Shown: one piece after another, positions 25,101 to 37,907 of the stretch
Position numbering within the stretch: the stretch's first letter is position 1
How the letters are laid out: each line of letters starts with the position of its first letter
Translations under genes and position numbers: made by a program
NCBI GenBank assembly: GCA_964057225.1
Contig: OZ059896.1
Span: forward strand, 2,170,001 to 2,234,000
Origin: Auanema rhodensis
Lineage: Eukaryota > Nematoda > Chromadorea > Rhabditida > Rhabditidae
Direction: 5' to 3'
Length of the DNA: 64,000 bases
The notes under the pieces: generated by a model
What the model saw: only the letters and a program-made list of their open reading frames with translations
Databases searched by the model: none
Told to the model about the DNA's origin: nothing

Positions 25101-26324
25101 AATGTTGAGTGTACATGGAAACTCAACATACACTAATGCATCATTTTTCAAACAATCATAACTAATTTTTGTATTGAGCGTTTCTTAATGTAGTATAGTA
25201 CATTCGATGCGGATTTTTAAGCTGCGTCGATCTGTGTTATCAGATTTGCGCTAGCTTAAAAATGAACCGAGATATCAACTGATATAGGTTCACACTTATA
25301 TCCTCGATTTTCACCCTGAAGATTTAATTTTTTCGTTGAATAACATTGTCCATCGTCTTTGTCTTGAAAAAAGGAATCTAAAAACATCTACTTTTTGTGA
25401 AATTATTTTGAAATTTTTCGGGAAAATTTTTGTCAAAATGTTTTTGGAAGCATTGTTGAGTGTACATGGAAACTCAACATACACTAATGCATCATTTTTC
25501 AAACGATCATAACTAATTTTTGTATTGAGCGTTTCTTAATGTAGTATAGTGCATTCGATGCGGATTTTTAAGCTGCGTCGATCTGTGTTATCAGATTTGC
25601 GCTAGCTTAAAAATGCACCGAGATATCAACTGATATAGGTTCACACTTATATCCTCGATTTTCACCGTGAAGAATTAATTTTTTTGTTGAATGACAATGT
25701 CCATCGTCTTTGTCTTGAAAAAAGAAATCTAAAAACATCTACTTTTTGTAAAATTATTTTGAAATTTTTCGGGAAAATTTTTGTCAAAATGTTTTTGGAA
25801 GCAATGTTGTGTGTACATGGAAACTCAACATACACTAATGCATCATTTTTCAAACGATCATAACTAATTTTTGTATTGAGCGTTTCTTAATGTAGTATAG
25901 TGCATTCGATGCGGATTTTTAAGCTGCGTCGATCTGTGTTATCAGATTTGCGCTAGCTTAAAAATGAACCGAGATATCAACTGATATAGGTTCACACTTA
26001 TATCCTCGATTTTCACCGTGAAGAATTAATTTTTTTGTTGAATGACAATGTCCATCGTCTTTGTCTTGAAAAAAGGAATCTAAAAACATCTACTTTTTGT
26101 AAATTTATTCTGAAATTTTTCGGGAAAATGTTTGTCAAAATGTTTTTGGAAGCAATGTTGAGTGTACATGGAAACTCAACATACACTAATGCATCATTTT
26201 TCAAACAATCATAACTAATTTTTGTATTGAGCGTTTCTTAATGTAGTATAGTACATTCGATGCGGATTTTTAAGCTGCGTCGATCTGTGTTATCAGATTT
26301 GAGCTAGCTTAAAAATGAACCGAG
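20008..26324. repeat. Two tandem copies of a 9-monomer higher-order unit (monomers 58-66 and 67-75)
   Basis: The order H, T, M, R, H/P, T, M, H, T occupies 20,008-23,166 and again 23,167-26,324. Each unit is nine monomers (3159 bp; the second is one base shorter). Both carry CTAACAACATC in the first T and TTGTCTATCG in the M. The H copy at 23,167 differs from its partner by TTATTCTGAAA. The T copies at 19,657 and 22,816, each just before an H, share the tail GCGTTTTTTAATG, so the exchange boundary may lie one monomer earlier than drawn. The stretch overlaps the end of the 18-monomer repeat. Confidence 0.85.
24220..24569. repeat. Monomer 70, the only length variant (350 bp)
   Basis: This R-family copy lacks the G of TTTTTTTGTTGAA, leaving nine consecutive T at 24,276-24,284. 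It is the only change of register in the window. Because of it the minus-strand open frame that starts at 24,449 shifts and runs to 24,165 instead of stopping at the usual place. The base may be genuinely absent, or lost in sequencing near a homopolymer. Confidence 0.9.
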
Positions 26325-28430
26325 ATATCAACTGATATAGGTTCACACTTATATCCTCGATTTTCACCCTGAAGATTTAATTTTTTTGTTGAATAACAAT
26401 GTCCATCGTCTTTGTCTTGAAAAAAGGAATCTAAAAACATCTACTTTTTGTGAAATTATTTCGAAATTTTTCGTGAAAATTTTTGTCAAAATGTTTTTGG
26501 AAGCATTGTTGAGTGTACATGGAAACTCAACATACACTAATGCATCATTTTTCAAACGATCATAACTAATTTTTGTATTGAGCGTTTCTCCATGTAGTAT
26601 AGTGCATTCGATGCGGATTTTTAAGCTGCGTCGATCTGTGTTATCAGATTTGCGCTAGCTTAAAAATGAACCGAGATATCAACTGATATAGGTTCACACT
26701 TATATCCTCGATTTTCACCGTGAAGATTTAATTTTTTTGTTGAATAACATTGTCCATCGTCTTTGTCTTGAAAAAAGGAATCTAAAAACATCTACTTTTT
26801 GTGAAATTATTTTGAAATTTTTCGGGAAAATTTTTGTCAAAATGTTTTTGGAAGCATTGTTGAGTGTACATGGAAACTCAACATACACTAATGCATCATT
26901 TTTCAAACGATCATAACTAACTTTTGTATTGAGTGTTTCCCAATGTAGTATAGTGCATTCGATGTGGATTTTTAAGCTGCGTCGATCTGTGTTATCAGAT
27001 TTGCGCTAGCTTAAAAATGCACCGAGATATCAACTGATATAAGTTCACACTTATATCCTCGATTTTCACCCTGAAGAATTAATTTTTTTGTTGAATAACA
27101 ATGTCCATCGTCTTTGTCTTGAAAAAAGGAATCTAAAAACATCTACTTTTTGTGAAATTATTTTGAAATTTTTCGGGAAAATTTTTGTCAAAATGTTTTT
27201 GGAAGCAATGTTGAGTGTACATGGAAACTCAACATACACTAATGCATCATTTTTCAAACGATCATAACTAATTTTTGTATTGAGTGTTTCCCAATGTAGT
27301 ATAGTGCATTCGATGTGGATTTTTAAGCTGCGTCAATCTGTGTTATCAGATTTGCGCTAGCTTAAAAATGCACCGAGATATCAACTGATATAGGTTCACA
27401 CTTATATCCTCGATTTTCACCGTGAAGATTTAATTTTTTCGTTGAATAACATTGTCCATCGTCTTTGTCTTGAAAAAAGGAATCTAAAAACATCTACTTT
27501 TTGTGAAATTATTTTGAAATTTTTCGTGAAAATTTTTGTCAAAATGTTTTTGGAAGCATTGTTGAGTGTACATGGAAACTCAACATACACTAATGCATCA
27601 TTTTTCAAACGATCATAACTAATTTTTGTATTGAGCGTTTCTCCATGTAGTATAGTGCATTCGATGCGGATTTTTAAGCTGCGTCGATCTGTGTTATCAG
27701 ATTTGCGCTAGCTTAAAAATGAACCGAGATATCAACTGATATAGGTTCACACTTATATCCTCGATTTTCACCGTGAAGATTTAATTTTTTCGTTGAATAA
27801 CATTGTCCATCGTCTTTGTCTTGAAAAAAGGAATCTAAAAACATCTACTTTTTGTGAAATTATTTTGAAATTTTTCGGGAAAATTTTTGTCAAAATGTTT
27901 TTGGAAGCATTGTTGAGTGTACATGGAAACTCAACATACACTAATGCATCATTTTTCAAACGATCATAACTAACTTTTGTATTGAGTGTTTCCCAATGTA
28001 GTATAGTGCATTCGATGTGGATTTTTAAGCTGCGTCGATCTGTGTTATCAGATTTGCGCTAGCTTAAAAATGCACCGAGATATCAACTGATATAAGTTCA
28101 CACTTATATCCTCGATTTTCACCCTGAAGAATTAATTTTTTTGTTGAATAACAATGTCCATCGTCTTTGTCTTGAAAAAAGGAATCTAAAAACATCTACT
28201 TTTTGTGAAATTATTTTGAAATTTTTCGGGAAAATTTTTGTCAAAATGTTTTTGGAAGCAATGTTGAGTGTACATGGAAACTCAACATACACTAATGCAT
28301 CATTTTTCAAACGATCATAACTAATTTTTGTATTGAGTGTTTCCCAATGTAGTATAGTGCATTCGATGTGGATTTTTAAGCTGCGTCAATCTGTGTTATC
28401 AGATTTGCGCTAGCTTAAAAATGCACCGAG
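26325..28430. repeat. Two copies of an F-M'-G trimer (monomers 76-78 and 79-81)
   Basis: Both units begin with an F copy (TTTTTCGTGAAAA), then M' with TAACTTTTG and GTGTTTCCC, then G. The two G copies share the private GCGTCAATCTG (27,331 and 28,384), which makes a recent 1053-bp duplication likely. The first F copy has an extra change, TTATTTCGAAA. This is the left edge of the right-hand domain: R, P and H monomers are not seen from here on. Confidence 0.8.
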
Positions 28431-29132
28431 ATATCAACTGATATAAGTTCACACTTATATCCTCGATTTTCACCCTGAAGAATTAATTTTTTTGTTGAAT
28501 AACAATGTCCATCGTCTTTGTCTTGAAAAAAGGAATCTAAAAACATCTACTTTTTGTGAAATTATTTTGAAATTTTTCGGGAAAATTTTTGTCAAAATGT
28601 TTTTGGAAGCAATGTTGAGTGTACATGGAAACTCAACATACACTAATGCATCATTTTTCAAACGATCATAACTAATTTTTGTATTGAGTGTTTTCCAATG
28701 TAGTATAGTGCATTCGATGTGGATTTTTAAGCTGCGTCGATCTGTGTTATCAGATTTGCGCTAGCTTAAAAATGCACCGAGATATCAACTGATATAAGTT
28801 CACACTTATATCCTCGATTTTCACCCTGAAGAATTAATTTTTTTGTTGAATAACAATGTCCATCGTCTTTGTCTTGAAAAAAGGAATCTAAAAACATCTA
28901 CTTTTTGTGAAATTATTTTGAAATTTTTCGGGAAAATTTTTGTCAAAATGTTTTTGGAAGCAATGTTGAGTGTACATGGAAACTCAACATACACTAATGC
29001 ATCATTTTTCAAACGATCATAACTAATTTTTGTATTGAGCGTTTCTCCATGTAGTATAGTGCATTCGATGCGGATTTTTAAGCTGCGTCGATCTGTGTTA
29101 TCAGATTTGCGCTAGCTTGAAAATGCACCGAG
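28431..29132. repeat. Monomers 82-83 (G, G)
   Basis: Two G copies link the preceding trimers to the next higher-order block. Monomer 82 has the tail GTGTTTTCCAATG. Monomer 83 has a G front with the tail GCGTTTCTCCATG and CTTGAAAATG, so it is itself a mosaic. Confidence 0.8.
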
Positions 29133-32100
29133 ATATCAACTGATATAGGTTCACACTTATATCCTCGATTTTCACCGTGAAGAATTAATTTTTTCGTTGA
29201 ATAACAATGTCCATCGTCTTTGTCTTGAAAAAAGGAATCTAAAAACATCTACTTTTTGTGAAATTATTTTGAAATTTTTCGTGAAAATTTTTGTCAAAAT
29301 GTTTTTGGAAGCATTGTTGAGTGTACATGGAAACTCAACATACACTAATGCATCATTTTTCAAACGATCATAACTAATTTTTGTATTGAGCGTTTCTCCA
29401 TGTAGTATAGTGCATTCGATGCGGATTTTTAAGCTGCGTCGATCTGTGTTATCAGATTTGCGCTAGCTTGAAAATGCACCGAGATATCAACTGATATAGG
29501 TTCACACTTATATCCTCGATTTTCATAGTGAAGAATTAATTTTTTTGTTGAATAACAATGTCCATCGTCTTTGTCTTGAAAAAAGGAATCTAAAAACATC
29601 TACTTTTTGTGAAATTATTTTGAAATTTTTCGGGAAAATTTTTGTCAAAATGTTTTTGGAAGCATTGTTGAGTGTACATGAAAACTCAACATACACTAAT
29701 GCATCATTTTTCAAACGATCATAACTAATTTTTGTATTGAGCGTTTCTCCATGTAGTATAGTGCATTCGATGCGGATTTTTAAGCTGCGTCGATCTGTGT
29801 TATCAGATTTGCGCTAGCTTAAAAATGCACCGAGATATCAACTGATATAAGTTCACACTTATATCCTCGATTTTCACCCTGAAGAATTAATTTTTTTGTT
29901 GAATAACAATGTCCATCGTCTTTGTCTTGAAAAAAGGAATCTAAAAACATCTACTTTTTGTGAAATTATTTTGAAATTTTTCGGGAAAATTTTTGTCAAA
30001 ATGTTTTTGGAAGCAATGTTGAGTGTACATGGAAACTCAACATACACTAATGCATCATTTTTCAAACGATCATAACTAATTTTTGTATTGAGTGTTTCCC
30101 AATGTAGTATAGTGCATTCGATGCGGATTTTTAAGCTGCGTCGATCTGTGTTATCAGATTTGCGCTAGCTTAAAAATGCACCGAGATATCAACTGATATA
30201 AGTTCACACTTATATCCTCGATTTTCACCCTGAAGAATTAATTTTTTTGTTGAATAACAATGTCCATCGTCTTTGTCTTGAAAAAAGGAATCTAAAAACA
30301 TCTACTTTTTGTGAAATTATTTTGAAATTTTTCGGGAAAATTTTTGTCAAAATGTTTTTGGAAGCAATGTTGAGTGTACATGGAAACTCAACATACACTA
30401 ATGCATCATTTTTCAAACGATCATAACTAATTTTTGTATTGAGCGTTTCTCCATGTAGTATAGTGCATTCGATGTGGATTTTTAAGCTGCGTCGATCTGT
30501 GTTATCAGATTTGCGCTAGCTTGAAAATGCACCGAGATATCAACTGATATAGGTTCACACTTATATCCTCGATTTTCACCGTGAAGAATTAATTTTTTCG
30601 TTGAATAACAATGTCCATCGTCTTTGTCTTGAAAAAAGGAATCTAAAAACATCTACTTTTTGTAAATTTATTCTGAAATTTTTCGGGAAAATGTTTGTCA
30701 AAATGTTTTTGGAAGCAATGTTGAGTGTACATGGAAACTCAACATACACTAATGCATCATTTTTCAAACGATCATAACTAATTTTTGTATTGAGCGTTTC
30801 TCCATGTAGTATAGTGCATTCGATGCGGATTTTTAAGCTGCGTCGATCTGTGTTATCAGATTTGCGCTAGCTTGAAAATGAACCGAGATATCAACTGATA
30901 TAGGTTCACACTTATATCCTCGATTTTCACCGTGAAGAATTAATTTTTTTGTTGAATAACAATGTCCATCGTCTTTGTCTTGAAAAAAGGAATCTAAAAA
31001 CATCTACTTTTTGTGAAATTATTTTGAAATTTTTCGTGAAAATTTTTGTCAAAATGTTTTTGGAAGCATTGTTGAGTGTACATGGAAACTCAACATACAC
31101 TAATGCATCATTTTTCAAACGATCATAACTAATTTTTGTATTGAGCGTTTCTCCATGTAGTATAGTGCATTCGATGCGGATTTTTAAGCTGCGTCGATCT
31201 GTGTTATCAGATTTGCGCTAGCTTGAAAATGCACCGAGATATCAACTGATATAGGTTCACACTTATATCCTCGATTTTCATAGTGAAGAATTAATTTTTT
31301 TGTTGAATAACAATGTCCATCGTCTTTGTCTTGAAAAAAGGAATCTAAAAACATCTACTTTTTGTGAAATTATTTTGAAATTTTTCGGGAAAATTTTTGT
31401 CAAAATGTTTTTGGAAGCATTGTTGAGTGTACATGAAAACTCAACATACACTAATGCATCATTTTTCAAACGATCATAACTAATTTTTGTATTGAGCGTT
31501 TCTCCATGTAGTATAGTGCATTCGATGCGGATTTTTAAGCTGCGTCGATCTGTGTTATCAGATTTGCGCTAGCTTAAAAATGCACCGAGATATCAACTGA
31601 TATAAGTTCACACTTATATCCTCGATTTTCACCCTGAAGAATTAATTTTTTTGTTGAATAACAATGTCCATCGTCTTTGTCTTGAAAAAAGGAATCTAAA
31701 AACATCTACTTTTTGTGAAATTATTTTGAAATTTTTCGGGAAAATTTTTGTCAAAATGTTTTTGGAAGCAATGTTGAGTGTACATGGAAACTCAACATAC
31801 ACTAATGCATCATTTTTCAAACGATCATAACTAATTTTTGTATTGAGTGTTTCCCAATGTAGTATAGTGCATTCGATGCGGATTTTTAAGCTGCGTCGAT
31901 CTGTGTTATCAGATTTGCGCTAGCTTAAAAATGCACCGAGATATCAACTGATATAAGTTCACACTTATATCCTCGATTTTCACCCTGAAGAATTAATTTT
32001 TTTGTTGAATAACAATGTCCATCGTCTTTGTCTTGAAAAAAGGAATCTAAAAACATCTACTTTTTGTGAAATTATTTTGAAATTTTTCGGGAAAATTTTT

Positions 32101-35099
32101 GTCAAAATGTTTTTGGAAGCAATGTTGAGTGTACATGGAAACTCAACATACACTAATGCATCATTTTTCAAACGATCATAACTAATTTTTGTATTGAGTG
32201 TTTCCCAATGTAGTATAGTGCATTCGATGCGGATTTTTAAGCTGCGTCGATCTGTGTTATCAGATTTGCGCTAGCTTGAAAATGCACCGAGATATCAACT
32301 GATATAGGTTCACACTTATATTCTCGATTTTCACCGTGAAGAATTAATTTTTTCGTTGAATAACAATGTCCATCGTCTTTGTCTTGAAAAAAGGAATCTA
32401 AAAACATCTACTTTTTGTAAATTTATTCTGAAATTTTTCGGGAAAATGTTTGTCAAAATGTTTTTGGAAGCAATGTTGAGTGTACATGGAAACTCAACAT
32501 ACACTAATGCATCATTTTTCAAACAATCATAACTAATTTTTGTATTGAGCGTTTCTTAATGTAGTATAGTACATTCGATGCGGATTTTTAAGCTGCGTCG
32601 ATCTGTGTTATCAGATTTGCGCTAGCTTAAAAATGAACCGAGATATCAACTGATATAGGTTCACACTTATATCCTCGATTTTCACCCTGAAGATTTAATT
32701 TTTTCGTTGAATAACATTGTCCATCGTCTTTGTTTTGAAAAAAGGAATCTAAAAACATCTACTTTTTGTAAATTTATTCTGAAATTTTTCGGGAAAATGT
32801 TTGTCAAAATGTTTTTGGAAGCAATGTTGAGTGTACATGGAAACTCAACATACACTAATGCATCATTTTTCAAACGATCATAACTAATTTTTGTATTGAG
32901 CGTTTCTCCATGTAGTATAGTGCATTCGATGCGGATTTTTAAGCTGCGTCGATCTGTGTTATCAGATTTGCGCTAGCTTGAAAATGAACCGAGATATCAA
33001 CTGATATAGGTTCACACTTATATCCTCGATTTTCACCGTGAAGAATTAATTTTTTTGTTGAATAACAATGTCCATCGTCTTTGTCTTGAAAAAAGGAATC
33101 TAAAAACATCTACTTTTTGTGAAATTATTTTGAAATTTTTCGTGAAAATTTTTGTCAAAATGTTTTTGGAAGCATTGTTGAGTGTACATGGAAACTCAAC
33201 ATACACTAATGCATCATTTTTCAAACGATCATAACTAATTTTTGTATTGAGCGTTTCTCCATGTAGTATAGTGCATTCGATGCGGATTTTTAAGCTGCGT
33301 CGATCTGTGTTATCAGATTTGCGCTAGCTTGAAAATGCACCGAGATATCAACTGATATAGGTTCACACTTATATCCTCGATTTTCATAGTGAAGAATTAA
33401 TTTTTTTGTTGAATAACAATGTCCATCGTCTTTGTCTTGAAAAAAGGAATCTAAAAACATCTACTTTTTGTGAAATTATTTTGAAATTTTTCGGGAAAAT
33501 TTTTGTCAAAATGTTTTTGGAAGCATTGTTGAGTGTACATGAAAACTCAACATACACTAATGCATCATTTTTCAAACGATCATAACTAATTTTTGTATTG
33601 AGCGTTTCTCCATGTAGTATAGTGCATTCGATGCGGATTTTTAAGCTGCGTCGATCTGTGTTATCAGATTTGCGCTAGCTTAAAAATGCACCGAGATATC
33701 AACTGATATAAGTTCACACTTATATCCTCGATTTTCACCCTGAAGAATTAATTTTTTTGTTGAATAACAATGTCCATCGTCTTTGTCTTGAAAAAAGGAA
33801 TCTAAAAACATCTACTTTTTGTGAAATTATTTTGAAATTTTTCGGGAAAATTTTTGTCAAAATGTTTTTGGAAGCAATGTTGAGTGTACATGGAAACTCA
33901 ACATACACTAATGCATCATTTTTCAAACGATCATAACTAATTTTTGTATTGAGTGTTTCCCAATGTAGTATAGTGCATTCGATGCGGATTTTTAAGCTGC
34001 GTCGATCTGTGTTATCAGATTTGCGCTAGCTTAAAAATGCACCGAGATATCAACTGATATAAGTTCACACTTATATCCTCGATTTTCACCCTGAAGAATT
34101 AATTTTTTTGTTGAATAACAATGTCCATCGTCTTTGTCTTGAAAAAAGGAATCTAAAAACATCTACTTTTTGTGAAATTATTTTGAAATTTTTCGGGAAA
34201 ATTTTTGTCAAAATGTTTTTGGAAGCAATGTTGAGTGTACATGGAAACTCAACATACACTAATGCATCATTTTTCAAACGATCATAACTAATTTTTGTAT
34301 TGAGTGTTTCCCAATGTAGTATAGTGCATTCGATGCGGATTTTTAAGCTGCGTCGATCTGTGTTATCAGATTTGCGCTAGCTTGAAAATGCACCGAGATA
34401 TCAACTGATATAGGTTCACACTTATATCCTCGATTTTCACCGTGAAGAATTAATTTTTTCGTTGAATAACAATGTCCATCGTCTTTGTCTTGAAAAAAGG
34501 AATCTAAAAACATCTACTTTTTGTAAATTTATTCTGAAATTTTTCGGGAAAATGTTTGTCAAAATGTTTTTGGAACCAATGTTGAGTGTACATGGAAACT
34601 CAACATACACTAATGCATCATTTTTCAAACAATCATAACTAATTTTTGTATTGAGCGTTTCTTAATGTAGTATAGTACATTCGATGCGGATTTTTAAGCT
34701 GCGTCGATCTGTGTTATCAGATTTGCGCTAGCTTAAAAATGAACCGAGATATCAACTGATATAGGTTCACACTTATATCCTCGATTTTCACCCTGAAGAT
34801 TTAATTTTTTCGTTGAATAACATTGTCCATCGTCTTTGTTTTGAAAAAAGGAATCTAAAAACATCTACTTTTTGTAAATTTATTCTGAAATTTTTCGGGA
34901 AAATGTTTGTCAAAATGTTTTTGGAAGCAATGTTGAGTGTACATGGAAACTCAACATACACTAATGCATCATTTTTCAAACGATCATAACTAATTTTTGT
35001 ATTGAGCGTTTCTCCATGTAGTATAGTGCATTCGATGCGGATTTTTAAGCTGCGTCGATCTGTGTTATCAGATTTGCGCTAGCTTGAAAATGCACCGAG
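29133..35099. repeat. Higher-order block of 5-, 6- and 6-monomer units (F-S-G-G-T with or without a second T)
   Basis: The units are 29,133-30,887 (F, S, G, G, T), 30,888-32,993 (F, S, G, G, T, M/T chimera) and 32,994-35,099 (same six). The S copies share TTTCATAGTGAAG and CATGAAAACTC, seen nowhere else. The closing chimera in the two long units shares TTTGTTTTGAAAA. Private differences include ATATTCTCG near 32,321 and GGAACCAATG near 34,573. The first unit lacks exactly the chimeric monomer. Confidence 0.88.
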
Positions 35100-36503
35100 A
35101 TATCAACTGATATAGGTTCACACTTATATCCTCGATTTTCACCGTGAAGAATTAATTTTTTTGTTGAATAACAATGTCCATCGTCTTTGTCTTGAAAAAA
35201 GGAATCTAAAAACATCTACTTTTTGTGAAATTATTTTGAAATTTTTCGGGAAAATTTTTGTCAAAATGTTTTTGGAAGCAATGTTGAGTGTACATGGAAA
35301 CTCAACATACACTAATGCATCATTTTTTAAACGATCATAACTAATTTTTGTATTGAGTGTTTCCCAATGTAGTATAGTGCATTCGATGTGGATTTTTAAG
35401 CTGCGTCGATCTGTGTTATCAGATTTGCGCTAGCTTGAAAATGCACCGAGATATCAACTGATATAGGTTCACACTTATATCCTCGATTTTCACCGTGAAG
35501 AATTAATTTTTTCGTTGAATAACAATGTCCATCGTCTTTGTCTTGAAAAAAGGAATCTAAAAACATCTACTTTTTGTGAAATTATTTTGAAATTTTTCGG
35601 GAAAATTTTTGTCAAAATGTTTTTGGAAGCAATGTTGAGTGTACATGGAAACTCAACATACACTAATGCATCATTTTTCAAACGATCATAACTAATTTTT
35701 GTATTGAGCGTTTCTCCATGTAGTATAGTGCATTCGATGCGGATTTTTAAGCTGCGTCGATCTGTGTTATCAGATTTGCGCTAGCTTGAAAATGCACCGA
35801 GATATCAACTGATATAGGTTCACACTTATATCCTCGATTTTCACCGTGAAGAATTAATTTTTTTGTTGAATAACAATGTCCATCGTCTTTGTCTTGAAAA
35901 AAGGAATCTAAAAACATCTACTTTTTGTGAAATTATTTTGAAATTTTTCGGGAAAATTTTTGTCAAAATGTTTTTGGAAGCAATGTTGAGTGTACATGGA
36001 AACTCAACATACACTAATGCATCATTTTTTAAACGATCATAACTAATTTTTGTATTGAGTGTTTCCCAATGTAGTATAGTGCATTCGATGTGGATTTTTA
36101 AGCTGCGTCGATCTGTGTTATCAGATTTGCGCTAGCTTGAAAATGCACCGAGATATCAACTGATATAGGTTCACACTTATATCCTCGATTTTCACCGTGA
36201 AGAATTAATTTTTTCGTTGAATAACAATGTCCATCGTCTTTGTCTTGAAAAAAGGAATCTAAAAACATCTACTTTTTGTAAATTTATTCTGAAATTTTTC
36301 GGGAAAATGTTTGTCAAAATGTTTTTGGAAGCAATGTTGAGTGTACATGGAAACTCAACATACACTAATGCATCATTTTTCAAACGATCATAACTAATTT
36401 TTGTATTGAGCGTTTCTCCATGTAGTATAGTGCATTCGATGCGGATTTTTAAGCTGCGTCGATCTGTGTTATCAGATTTGCGCTAGCTTGAAAATGCACC
36501 GAG
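35100..36503. repeat. Dimer duplication, monomers 101-104
   Basis: Monomers 101 and 103 share CATTTTTTAAACG in place of CATTTTTCAAACG and are otherwise K-like with a GTGTTTCCC tail. They are followed by monomers 102 (K core) and 104 (T core), both with TTCGTTGAATAACAATG. A 702-bp duplication followed by conversion of one core would explain the pattern. Confidence 0.75.
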
Positions 36504-37907
36504 ATATCAACTGATATAGGTTCACACTTATATCCTCGATTTTCACCGTGAAGAATTAATTTTTTTGTTGAATAACAATGTCCATCGTCTTTGTCTTGAA
36601 AAAAGGAATCTAAAAACATCTACTTTTTGTGAAATTATTTTGAAATTTTTCGGGAAAATTTTTGTCAAAATGTTTTTGGAAGCATTGTTGAGTGTACATG
36701 GAAACTCAACATACACTAATGCATCATTTTTCAAACGATCATAACTAATTTTTGTATTGAGCGTTTCTCCATGTAGTATAGTGCATTCGATGCGGATTTT
36801 TAAGCTGCGTCGATCTGTGTTATCAGATTTGCGCTAGCTTGAAAATGCACCGAGATATCAACTGATATAGGTTCACACTTATATCCTCGATTTTCACCGT
36901 GAAGAATTAATTTTTTTGTTGAATAACAATGTCCATCGTCTTTGTCTTGAAAAAAGGAATCTAAAAACATCTACTTTTTGTGAAATTATTTTGAAATTTT
37001 TCGTGAAAATTTTTGTCAAAATGTTTTTGGAAGCATTGTTGAGTGTACATGGAAACTCAACATACACTAATGCATCATTTTTCAAACGATCATAACTAAT
37101 TTTTGTATTGAGCGTTTCTCCATGTAGTATAGTGCATTCGATGCGGATTTTTAAGCTGCGTCGATCTGTGTTATCAGATTTGCGCTAGCTTGAAAATGCA
37201 CCGAGATATCAACTGATATAGGTTCACACTTATATCCTCGATTTTCACCGTGAAGAATTAATTTTTTTGTTGAATAACAATGTCCATCGTCTTTGTCTTG
37301 AAAAAAGGAATCTAAAAACATCTACTTTTTGTGAAATTATTTTGAAATTTTTCGGGAAAATTTTTGTCAAAATGTTTTTGGAAGCAATGTTGAGTGTACA
37401 TGGAAACTCAACATACACTAATGCATCATTTTTCAAACGATCATAACTAATTTTTGTATTGAGTGTTTCCCAATGTAGTATAGTGCATTCGATGCGGATT
37501 TTTAAGCTGCGTCGATCTGTGTTATCAGATTTGCGCTAGCTTAAAAATGCACCGAGATATCAACTGATATAAGTTCACACTTATATCCTCGATTTTCACC
37601 CTGAAGAATTAATTTTTTTGTTGAATAACAATGTCCATCGTCTTTGTCTTGAAAAAAGGAATCTAAAAACATCTACTTTTTGTGAAATTATTTTGAAATT
37701 TTTCGGGAAAATTTTTGTCAAAATGTTTTTGGAAGCAATGTTGAGTGTACATGGAAACTCAACATACACTAATGCATCATTTTTCAAACGATCATAACTA
37801 ATTTTTGTATTGAGTGTTTCCCAATGTAGTATAGTGCATTCGATGTGGATTTTTAAGCTGCGTCGATCTGTGTTATCAGATTTGCGCTAGCTTAAAAATG
37901 CACCGAG
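36504..37907. repeat. Monomers 105-108 (N, F, K, G)
   Basis: These are four different families with no local period. Monomer 106 is F (TTTTTCGTGAAAA), resembling those at 30,888 and 32,994. Monomers 107-108 carry the GTGTTTCCC tail and lead into the G-V dimers. Confidence 0.75.
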
